A stretch of DNA of 20,983 bases from Actinomycetes bacterium (GTDB lineage Bacteria > Actinomycetota > Humimicrobiia > JAHJRV01). The DNA lies in assembly GCA_030612085.1 (NCBI GenBank), contig JAUWOM010000007.1, forward strand, positions 1 to 20,983, read 5' to 3'. The position numbers were made by a program, and so were the translations under genes. Within the stretch, counting starts at the first letter, position 1, and the number at the start of each line of letters is the position of its first letter. The notes below the pieces were generated by a model. It had not been told where the DNA came from and searched no databases. It saw nothing but the letters and a program-made list of their open reading frames with translations. Shown here piece after piece: positions 8,337 to 14,833 of the stretch.

Positions 8337-9662
8337 ATTTTTGTTTGTCAAAATTGCGGGTACAGTTCTATTAAGTGGTTAGGTAAATGTCCAAATTGTG
8401 ATAAGTGGAACAGTTTTACAGAAGAGATTGAACCGCTTAAGTCAAGGCGGGCTTTCTCTTTTGAAATTCCAAAATCCATTGCTACACAAATGTCTAATGT
8501 TAAATTTCCCAAAGTTAATTATCTACCAACGGGGCTGGAGGAATTTGACAGGGTTCTTGGTAATGGATTGATTCCAGGTTCGTTAACATTATTAGGTGGA
8601 GAACCTGGAATAGGAAAATCAACTTTATTATTACAGGTTGTGTGTAATTTATCTAAAAAATTTAAGGTACTTTTTATTAGTGGAGAAGAGTCCTTAAGTC
8701 AAGTTAAAATGAGAGCTGAAAGGATAGGCATTGCTTCATCTCAAGCTTATCTTCTATCTGAAACAGAGATGACTGAGATAAACAGTCAGATAGAAGAAAT
8801 TGAGCCTCAAGTAATTGTTGTTGATTCAATACAATCAACATACTTTTCCCAGTTACCGGCACTTCCTGGCAGTATAACTCAGGTTAGAGAATGTGCTGCA
8901 AACTTTTTACAGTGGGCTAAGAAAAAAGGAGTTTGTGTAATAATTACTGGTCATATTACTAAAGAAGGAATAATAGCTGGTCCTAAACTTTTAGAGCATA
9001 TGGTTGATGTTGTTCTATATTTAGAGGGTGAAAGAGGAATGCTTTACAGAATTTTGAGATCTGTTAAAAATAGGTTTGGCTCAACAAATCAGATAGGTTT
9101 GTTTCATATGAGTTCAGAAGGAATGAAACAGGTAGAAAATCCTTCAGCCTTATTTTTAAAAGAAAGAGCAATAGGAATACCAGGATCCACAATACTTTCT
9201 ACTTTAAATGGAAATAGATCACTACTTTTAGAAGTTCAAGCGCTTTTTTCGCCTTCCAAATTAGCTATTCCCCGAAGATTCTGTACTGGTTTAAGTAGTA
9301 AAAGAGTTGCGATGATTTTAGCAGTTTTAAGTAGAAGATTGGGATTTAAGGCAGACAATTATGATTTATATATAAATTTAGTAGGTGGAATGTTTGTTAA
9401 CGAACCGGGCGCTGATCTTCCTATGGCTATGGCTATGATCTCAGCTTTAAAAAATACAGCAGTGGATGAAAATACATCATCTTTTGGTGAAATTGGATTG
9501 GGAGGAGAGGTTAGATTTGTGAGTGGAGTCAAAAAAAGAGTAGATGAAGCATTATCACACGGTTTTAAAAGAATAATATATCCACATAGCTGTGGTAAAA
9601 TAGAAGTTAAGACAGATGCAGAATTGATAAGATTAAAAAATCTTAAATCATTAAAAATTTAA
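8337..9662 (+). CDS. radA: DNA repair protein RadA, apparently starting at ATT
   Basis: RadA is a RecA-like ATPase and helicase that promotes branch migration in recombinational repair. Read from 8337 the protein has 441 residues, the normal family length. It has a four-cysteine zinc finger (C4, C7, C18, C21), Walker A GEPGIGKST from residue 87, the RadA signature KNRFG at 244-248, and a C-terminal Lon-like domain. The first in-frame ATG is at 8490 and would delete the zinc finger. Between the upstream in-frame TAG (8322-8324) and the first Cys codon there is no ATG, GTG or TTG. ATT at 8337 gives M-F-V-C-Q-N-C-G, a typical RadA N terminus, and lies 5 bases after AGGGAGG (8325-8331). Either an AUU start or a small sequence error explains this. 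It follows clpC by 15 bases and is probably co-transcribed. Confidence 0.9.
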   Translation: MFVCQNCGYSSIKWLGKCPNCDKWNSFTEEIEPLKSRRAFSFEIPKSIATQMSNVKFPKVNYLPTGLEEFDRVLGNGLIPGSLTLLGGEPGIGKSTLLLQVVCNLSKKFKVLFISGEESLSQVKMRAERIGIASSQAYLLSETEMTEINSQIEEIEPQVIVVDSIQSTYFSQLPALPGSITQVRECAANFLQWAKKKGVCVIITGHITKEGIIAGPKLLEHMVDVVLYLEGERGMLYRILRSVKNRFGSTNQIGLFHMSSEGMKQVENPSALFLKERAIGIPGSTILSTLNGNRSLLLEVQALFSPSKLAIPRRFCTGLSSKRVAMILAVLSRRLGFKADNYDLYINLVGGMFVNEPGADLPMAMAMISALKNTAVDENTSSFGEIGLGGEVRFVSGVKKRVDEALSHGFKRIIYPHSCGKIEVKTDAELIRLKNLKSLKI

Positions 9663-9685
9663 ATAAATTCTATAAGGAGAAAGTG

Positions 9686-10735
9686 TTGAAAAATAATAAT
9701 CATTTGAAACTTTTAGAAGGTTTGAAGAAAGTATCCCCCGGCAAAATTCTTAGAGAAGGGATTGAGAATATAGTGCAAGCCAAAATGGGTTCGATAATAG
9801 TATTATCAGACCTTAAAAAAGTAAGAAAGATATTTAATGGTGGTTTCAGAATTGATTGTAAGTTAACTCCCTCCAAATTATATGAACTTTCTAAGATGGA
9901 TGGTGCATTAATTCTAAATGAAGATGGCACACGAATAATTTATGCTAATACCCATCTTTTCCCGAACCCTCGTATTTCCACAACAGAAACTGGTATTATG
10001 CATCAAACAGCAGAGAGACTTGCAAAACAGATAGAAGTAGTAGTGTTAGCTATCTCCAAGAACAGGAATATTGTTACCCTATATTTAGGCGATTTAAAAT
10101 ATGACTTGAGAGACATAGGATTGATTTTGAATGAAGCAAATAGTGCATTGGAATCTCTTGAAAAATGTAGAGACAACTTTAACAAGCAGTTAAATGAATT
10201 AAATTTTCTCGAAATGAAAGGAATGGTAACTCTCCATAATGTTGTTACAATCTGGCAAATAGCTGAAATGTCAAAAGTATTTGCTGATGAAATAGAGAAA
10301 TATCTATATGAGCTGGGTACTGAAGGAAGATTGATTCAGATGCAACTATTTCAAATTATGAATAAAATTAATGAAAATATTTCTTATTTGATAAAAGATT
10401 ATTCATCAGATGTAAGTAAATTTAATTTGATAATAAAAATGATGTCTAATTTAAGTCATAAGAAATTAACTAATATAAATAAATTAGTAGAGATTCTTGG
10501 ATTCTCTCCACCAGCTGTCTATTTAGATAAAATTGTTTATCCACGTGGATATAGAGTTTTATCATCACTAACCAAGTTACCCAAACACTTAGTAGAGAAT
10601 ATAATAGAAAATTTCAAGAATTTAGCTACTATAAAGAAATTGAGCATTGACGAACTTAGTGAAGTTGAGGGGATAGGAAAAGTAAGAGCAAGAGTTATTG
10701 TCAATGGCTTAAATAGAATATCAAAACATATTTAA
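9686..10735 (+). CDS. disA: DisA-family protein (DNA-scanning diadenylate cyclase fold) with altered RHR motif
   Basis: DisA is an octameric DNA-scanning protein that makes c-di-AMP from two ATP. The protein has about 349 residues: an N-terminal DAC domain with the DGA motif (DGALIL, about 72-77), a helical spine (about 150-290), and a C-terminal HhH DNA-binding domain (LSEVEGIGKVRARVI). The second active-site motif, normally G-T-R-H-R-T-A-E-R, reads G-I-M-H-Q-T-A-E-R (about 103-111). Both arginines and the first threonine are replaced, while HxTAER and the downstream RNxxTLY are kept. Known work on DisA shows that RHR is needed for cyclase activity, so activity here is doubtful. The start is TTG at 9686, 6 bases after AAGGAG (9674-9679); GTG at 9683 is possible but close. 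It lies 23 bases after radA, the usual clpC-radA-disA order. Confidence 0.93.
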   Translation: MKNNNHLKLLEGLKKVSPGKILREGIENIVQAKMGSIIVLSDLKKVRKIFNGGFRIDCKLTPSKLYELSKMDGALILNEDGTRIIYANTHLFPNPRISTTETGIMHQTAERLAKQIEVVVLAISKNRNIVTLYLGDLKYDLRDIGLILNEANSALESLEKCRDNFNKQLNELNFLEMKGMVTLHNVVTIWQIAEMSKVFADEIEKYLYELGTEGRLIQMQLFQIMNKINENISYLIKDYSSDVSKFNLIIKMMSNLSHKKLTNINKLVEILGFSPPAVYLDKIVYPRGYRVLSSLTKLPKHLVENIIENFKNLATIKKLSIDELSEVEGIGKVRARVIVNGLNRISKHI

Positions 10736-10790
10736 CTTAATTAAATAAGAAGCCCTCTTTTAAATTTACATTTCACTGGAGTAATTCACC

Positions 10791-10818
10791 GTGACGCTCC
10801 GCAGGACAAACCCTGTGG
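10791..10818 (-). mobile_element. Right-end hairpin of the IS605-type tnpB element
   Basis: Just downstream of tnpB on its strand lies a hairpin (arms 10799-10805 and 10812-10818, 7 bp with one G-T pair, 6-base loop) followed by GGAG and GTCAC. The same layout, hairpin then GGAG then GTCAC, is seen in the two solo repeats at 20479 and 20666. IS200/IS605 elements end in such subterminal palindromes, which the HUH transposase recognises. I infer the element's right boundary at about 10791. Confidence 0.5.
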
Positions 10819-10860
10819 CTTCTGCTTAGTTCACTAAGCATTCTTTTTCTTGCTTCACTG
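10791..10860 (-). ncRNA. Putative omega (reRNA) scaffold at the tnpB 3' end
   Basis: TnpB proteins use an RNA transcribed from the 3' end of their own gene through the right end. Here a perfect 7-bp stem with a 2-base loop (10824-10839, GCTTAGT/ACTAAGC) spans the tnpB stop codon, followed by the right-end hairpin at 10799-10818. If the boundary is at 10791, the guide would be the minus-strand sequence below that position. The RNA is inferred from family knowledge and structure only; its 5' limit is a guess. Confidence 0.4.
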
Positions 10861-11995
10861 TCGAAACTACTGTTTCAACTCCACAAGCGTTAATTCCCGA
10901 ACGTCCTTCGGTATTAATTTTATTTAATCCTAAAATTTTGATGTTAATGGATGCGTTTAAATCTCTATCAATAGAAGCAGAACAAAAAGGACAGTTATAT
11001 TGTCTTTTGCTTAAGGGCATATCTTGAATACAACCACAATTTAGACAAGTTTTACTTGTTGGAGCAAACCTATCAATTATTATGAAATGTTTAAAGTTCC
11101 ATTTTGCTTTATATTCAAGTTGCCTTCTAAATTCTGACCATGAAACATCAGACATAGATTTAGCAAGATGATGATTTTTCATCATGCCTTTAACATTTAA
11201 ATCTTCCATTACAGCCCCATCATAATTCTTGATTATTGAATATGATGTTTTGTGTAGAAAATCCTGTCTTATATTCTTAATTTTAGTATGAATTTTTCTA
11301 ACCTTCATTCGTTGTTTAAATCTATTTTTACTTCCTTTTTGCTTTTTACTTAATCTTCTTTGTTCTTTAGCAAGTTTATCTTCATACTTCTTTAAATATT
11401 TTAAATTATTTATTACTGTTTTATCAGATAATGTAGCAAGCTCTGTTAAACCTACATCTATACCTATAATATTGTCTGTTTGCTTTTCTTGTTCCTTTAT
11501 CTTGTATTCACATAATACAGAACAATACCAATTATTACCATCTTGAGAAATAGTAATTGATTTAGGCTTTCCTTTAAGTGATCTATGTTTAATCCATTTT
11601 ACCTCACCTATTTTAGGAATAAATACAAACCCTTTGCTTAACCTCCATTTTTGAGGACAAGTAAAACTATCATTTAGAAAATGTTTTTTCTTAAAAGATG
11701 GAAAGCTTTTTTCTTTTTTAAAACTATCTTTTAATGCTTTATCAAATTGACAAATAACCATTTGAAGAGATTGAGAAAATGACTCTTTTAAAAAAGGAAA
11801 TTCCCGTTTTAATTTTGGCAGTGAAGTAGCCAGTTCATAATAAAACTTAAACTTCTTAGTCTTATTGTAGTAATCAATGTTTTGTTTTAAGAAGTAATTA
11901 TATACAAACCTAGCATTACCTCCATGTTGCAGTAGCTTTTGTTTTTGCTCTTTTGTTGGTTTTAATCTGTATTTAAATCCTTTTTGAATCAGCAT
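10826..11995 (-). CDS. tnpB: TnpB, IS605-family RNA-guided nuclease
   Basis: The 389-residue OrfB/TnpB is the ancestor-type relative of Cas12. It has the N-terminal helix-turn-helix-like region (KYRLKPTKEQ), then a split RuvC domain with D180 (GIDVGLTEL), E264 (MEDLNVKGM) and the DRDLNASINI motif at 343-352. A four-cysteine zinc ribbon is inserted (C317, C320, C335, C338). All expected catalytic and zinc residues are present and the frame is unbroken, so it could be active. TnpB cuts the donor site under RNA guidance and so helps keep the element. An SD-like AAGGT lies about 8 bases before the ATG. It is opposite in strand to the surrounding housekeeping genes and separates disA from carD, which marks an insertion. 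The tnpA upstream is broken, so mobility would need a transposase in trans. Confidence 0.93.
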   Translation of the reverse strand: MLIQKGFKYRLKPTKEQKQKLLQHGGNARFVYNYFLKQNIDYYNKTKKFKFYYELATSLPKLKREFPFLKESFSQSLQMVICQFDKALKDSFKKEKSFPSFKKKHFLNDSFTCPQKWRLSKGFVFIPKIGEVKWIKHRSLKGKPKSITISQDGNNWYCSVLCEYKIKEQEKQTDNIIGIDVGLTELATLSDKTVINNLKYLKKYEDKLAKEQRRLSKKQKGSKNRFKQRMKVRKIHTKIKNIRQDFLHKTSYSIIKNYDGAVMEDLNVKGMMKNHHLAKSMSDVSWSEFRRQLEYKAKWNFKHFIIIDRFAPTSKTCLNCGCIQDMPLSKRQYNCPFCSASIDRDLNASINIKILGLNKINTEGRSGINACGVETVVSTVKQEKECLVN

Positions 11996-12071
11996 ACTAT
12001 TTACCTTTTTGTTGTTCTATGTATTTTTTAATTGTTGATTCTTTTGTTAAAATATTTTTGCTGATTAATCT

Positions 12072-12090
12072 CCACCGCAAGCAGACGGGG
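12072..12090 (-). repeat. IS200/IS605-type end hairpin between tnpA remnant and tnpB
   Basis: On the minus strand this reads CCCCGTCTGCTTGCGGTGG, an imperfect hairpin, preceded by AAAA and followed by AGATTAATC. It resembles the hairpin at 12764-12783 (both contain CTTGC flanked by CCC and GG) and lies about 80 bases upstream of tnpB, where a left end of a tnpB-only element, or a right end of the tnpA element, would be. The rest of 11996-12344 is AT-rich with no gene seen. Confidence 0.4.
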
Positions 12091-12344
12091 TTTTCTCAGC
12101 GAATCTTCTTATAACTTATTTTTTATTTTAGTTTTCATACTTCTATTATTTCCATTTTAATTAATCAAATATTTTTTTAATCTTTACAACTATGTTTTAA
12201 TTCATGAATTAATTTTATTTGTTAATTAACTATTGAAATATAAACATAATTAATCAAATGTATATATATTATACAAACAATTGTTCGTTTTGTCAAATAA
12301 AAGTCGTAATAAATAAGGGGATTTAATAATTCAGTTAGAATGTG

Positions 12345-12512
12345 TTAGATTTGAATTATTTCATATTCATATTGTTTTGCAACATCTTTCAAAATATCTT
12401 TTAAAGATCGTTCAATATCCCTTTTTAAAACAGAATATTTAAATTTAGGACAAAATATGATGTGGTATTGGCAAAGATACTTGCAACGAGATGTTGACTT
12501 ATATTCACTCAT
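12345..12512 (-). pseudogene. tnpA: Truncated TnpA (IS200/IS605 Y1 transposase) remnant
   Basis: A minus-strand frame of 55 codons starts MSEYKSTSRCKYLCQYHIIF and continues CPKFKYSVLKRDIERSLKDI, the typical N-terminal part of a TnpA of about 130-150 residues. It reaches YEYEIIQI and stops. The HUH metal-binding motif (usually xPDHVHL, directly after this point) and the catalytic tyrosine are absent in the following 240 bases in any frame I read. The protein cannot be a working transposase. The same strand and order as tnpB suggest both derive from IS605-type insertions. Deletion rather than a single stop is likely, because nothing of the C-terminal half remains. Confidence 0.8.
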
Positions 12513-12540
12513 TTTCTTTTTATTCTTTTAAATCATATTT

Positions 12541-12672
12541 TTATTTAATAGCTCTTCTGATTAAATCCAAATAGGTTAAGGTATTTTCTTCTTCAACAGA
12601 ATAGATTCTTGCCAGTCTTTCAACTTCATCTTTCCATTGTTTTGGAATTGCTATATTTATTTGTAGGTTCAT
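12541..12672 (-). CDS. Small ribbon-helix-helix-like protein (43 aa)
   Basis: A minus-strand gene of 43 codons beginning MNLQINIAIPKQWKDEVERL and ending in YLDLIRRAIK. A short beta-like strand followed by two amphipathic helices resembles MetJ/Arc-type DNA-binding proteins, although the family cannot be named. An AAAGGAA ribosome-binding site lies about 8 bases before the ATG, and the frame ends 28 bases before the tnpA remnant, so both were probably one transcript. It may be a regulator carried by the mobile element. Function is inferred from shape only. Confidence 0.55.
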   Translation of the reverse strand: MNLQINIAIPKQWKDEVERLARIYSVEEENTLTYLDLIRRAIK

Positions 12673-12763
12673 ATTTAAATTCCTTTTATCTATTTACATA
12701 TATGTTATACTAAAGCATTAATTAAATATCAGGTCTTTTTTGAAAAATATTCTGCCAATTCTT

Positions 12764-12783
12764 CCCTACTGCAAGTGATAGGG
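12764..12783 (-). repeat. IS200/IS605-type end hairpin upstream of the small gene and tnpA remnant
   Basis: CCCTA and TAGGG form a 5-bp stem around a 10-base loop containing, on the minus strand, CACTTGCAG. Its wording parallels the 12072-12090 hairpin. The two bracket the small RHH-like gene and the tnpA remnant and may be the two ends of that element. Confidence 0.35.
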
Positions 12784-12810
12784 TGTTCTTAGTAGTTCTA
12801 TATAACAACC

Positions 12811-12848
12811 TTAGTTAACATTGTGTCTAACTTTTGGGGTTCACACCA
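12811..12848 (+). mobile_element. Solo IS3-family right end
   Basis: Identical over 38 bases, in the same orientation, to the right end following the transposase at 514-551. No IS3 transposase sequence precedes it; the IS605-type remnants do. It is either the scar of a deleted IS3 copy or a solo end left by recombination between elements. Confidence 0.75.
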
Positions 12849-13058
12849 AACCGTACATTTCTAAATTGGTACTACATAACAACTTTAGTCAATTGATATC
12901 AAGACTCAAATGTGATATCATTTTATAAATTGTACTATACACAAGATAAGTTTACAGTTGATCTTTTAAAATGCCGATATGATATTATTTCCCCTTTTAG
13001 GAATATATATTTTGTTATTAATAATTAAGATTAAAAATGTTAATTTAATGTGGGGTGT
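12849..13058. other. AT-rich spacer with two TGATATCA palindromes
   Basis: No gene is visible. Two copies of the 8-base palindrome TGATATCA lie at 12894-12901 and 12913-12920, 19 bases centre to centre. A motif near 12871-12888 (ACTACATAACAACTTTAGT) echoes the sequence just before the solo IS3 end (12799-12815). Neither has a known role. Confidence 0.3.
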
Positions 13059-13112
13059 GTAGGGCAAGGCTTTAGCCTTGCATAATAATGTAACCCTAAA
13101 GAGTCGCCCTAC
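13059..13112. repeat. Dispersed palindromic intergenic repeat, copy 2
   Basis: Perfect ends GTAGGGC (13059-13065) and GCCCTAC (13106-13112) are inverted repeats of each other. Inside is a perfect 8-bp hairpin GCAAGGCT/AGCCTTGC with a 2-base loop (13064-13081). It is a relative of the copy at 5588-5638. Confidence 0.7.
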
Positions 13113-13154
13113 TAATAATTAAAGATTACACCAAAAGTGTTAACTTAACTCGTT

Positions 13155-13160
13155 TATAAT
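13155..13160 (+). promoter_or_regulatory. Candidate -10 box for the carD transcript
   Basis: TATAAT lies 28 bases before the carD start and just after the palindromic repeat. No good -35 hexamer is present at 16-18 bases, so this is tentative. A promoter is expected here because the insertion island separates carD from disA. Confidence 0.35.
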
Positions 13161-13187
13161 ACATATAAATATTAGGAGGTTTATAAA

Positions 13188-13673
13188 TTGTATGAAGTAG
13201 GTGATATAGTAATCTATCCATTATATGGTACAGCCACTATTAAAAAGATAATAAAGAAAAAAGTAAAAGGTGAATTTCTAAAATTTTATGTTTTAGAGAT
13301 TCCAAAGGAGAAATTAACAATAAAGATTCCAATTTTAACTGCCAAAGAGATAGGTTTAAGAGAGGTAGTATCTTCAAAAGAATCTGAAGAAGTATTGAAA
13401 ATACTTTTAAAGAATAGGAAGTCAGAAATATCGAAAAGTTGGAACAGGAGGTTTAAAAGAAATATAGAGAAATTGAAAAGGAATGATGTTGTAGATTTAG
13501 CAGAGGTTGTTAGAAATTTATCTCTACGGCAAAGAGATTCTGGACTATCAGTTGGTGAAAAGAGGATGCTCGAAAAAGCAAAGGGAATGTTAGTAAGTGA
13601 AATATCCTATGCTCAGGATATTAATGAGGAAGAAGCTTTAGCTAAAGTAGAGTCTTGTTTTGTGAAAAATTAA
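13188..13673 (+). CDS. carD: CarD-family transcription regulator
   Basis: CarD-like proteins bind the RNA polymerase beta lobe through an N-terminal TRCF-like RID domain and stabilise open promoter complexes. The 161-residue protein starts with the family's characteristic MYEVGDIVIYPLYGTATIKK (SH3-like RID, about 1-60), followed by a helical C-terminal domain (about 75-160) containing ELR-type helices such as NVVRNLSLRQRD. The start is TTG, 8 bases after AGGAGG (13174-13179). It is the first gene after the mobile island and is followed by the PIN/TRAM gene 43 bases later, as in Clostridia-like genomes. Confidence 0.92.
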   Translation: MYEVGDIVIYPLYGTATIKKIIKKKVKGEFLKFYVLEIPKEKLTIKIPILTAKEIGLREVVSSKESEEVLKILLKNRKSEISKSWNRRFKRNIEKLKRNDVVDLAEVVRNLSLRQRDSGLSVGEKRMLEKAKGMLVSEISYAQDINEEEALAKVESCFVKN

Positions 13674-13716
13674 TTATTCCTTAAAATATTCTTATACTAA
13701 AGAGAGGTGAAATATT

Positions 13717-14829
13717 ATGATAATAGTGCTCACTAGAGCATTTTTTGTTTTATTAGGAATTCTGTTAGGTGTTTACGGTTATCAGTATATATTTTCTTCT
13801 TATTTAAGCCATCTAAATAATATCTACTTTATTACTGGAATCATACTAATCCCTTTATTTCTTGGAATTATAGGCTATTTTTTAGGAGGCTTTGTAGGAA
13901 GACACTTAAAGTATTTACAAAGTAAGGTTGAAGATTTTATTGGAAGAATGCCAATACCCGATCTAATTTTTTCTATTATTGGAATTTTATTAGGAATAGT
14001 AATAGGATATCCAGCTTATTTAGGATTGAGTAATATCCAGCTACCATCAATAATTGGAACCGTCATTTCTATGTTTGTCTACTTATTAATTATTTTATTT
14101 ACAACAAGGATTGTATATAAAAATAAAGATAGAATTCTAAATTTAACAAGAAAAAAAGATAAAATCTATGTTGGAAAAGGTGCAATTTCTAACGAGAAAT
14201 ACACTGCAAAATCCAAGATTTTAGATACCAGTTCAATTATAGATGGAAGAATATACCATATCTGTAGTACCGGATTTATAGAAGGGGCAATTATAATTCC
14301 AAATTTTGTTATAGAAGAGTTACAAAAATTAGCAGATTCATCTGAAGACTTAAAGAGAAAGAAAGGAAGAATAGGTCTGGATATGCTCCATAAACTCAGG
14401 GAAGAGAAAAAAGTAGAAGTTAAAATTATAGATACTGACTTTCCCAACTTAGAGGGTGTCGATTCTAAATTAGTTCAATTGGCGAAAGAATTAAAATCAG
14501 TCATTATTACCAATGACTATAATCTAAATAAAGTGGCAAGATTAAAGAGGGTTGGAGTTCTAAATGTTAATGAACTTTCTAATGCAGTGAAACAGATTAT
14601 ACTGCCAGGTGAAAAAATCACTGTTCAGGTGATTAAGGAGGGGAAAGAAGAGGATCAAGGAATAGCATATTTAGATGACGGAACTATGATTGTTGTGGAA
14701 AATGGTAAAAAATTGGTTGGAGAAACTGTGAATGTAGAGGTTAAAGGATTTTTACAAACCCCCGCTGGAAGAATGATATTTACGAAATTATTAGAGGAAA
14801 ATCAAAAGAGATTTTTTAATAAGCGATAA
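13717..14829 (+). CDS. yacL: PIN/TRAM-domain membrane protein (YacL-like)
   Basis: A 370-residue protein. Four hydrophobic helices at about 5-27, 37-60, 80-104 and 110-133 anchor it in the membrane. A cytoplasmic PIN nuclease-like domain starts at ILDTSSIIDGRI (D170) and carries the other acidic positions E200, D249 and D267. A TRAM domain (about 288-355) that could bind RNA follows. It is annotated in this family as a putative ribonuclease; the substrate is unknown. Length and domain order match YacL. The start ATG has GAGAGGTG about 9 bases upstream. The gene ends 4 bases before ispD, indicating co-transcription. Confidence 0.93.
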   Translation: MIIVLTRAFFVLLGILLGVYGYQYIFSSYLSHLNNIYFITGIILIPLFLGIIGYFLGGFVGRHLKYLQSKVEDFIGRMPIPDLIFSIIGILLGIVIGYPAYLGLSNIQLPSIIGTVISMFVYLLIILFTTRIVYKNKDRILNLTRKKDKIYVGKGAISNEKYTAKSKILDTSSIIDGRIYHICSTGFIEGAIIIPNFVIEELQKLADSSEDLKRKKGRIGLDMLHKLREEKKVEVKIIDTDFPNLEGVDSKLVQLAKELKSVIITNDYNLNKVARLKRVGVLNVNELSNAVKQIILPGEKITVQVIKEGKEEDQGIAYLDDGTMIVVENGKKLVGETVNVEVKGFLQTPAGRMIFTKLLEENQKRFFNKR

Positions 14830-14833
14830 AAGA

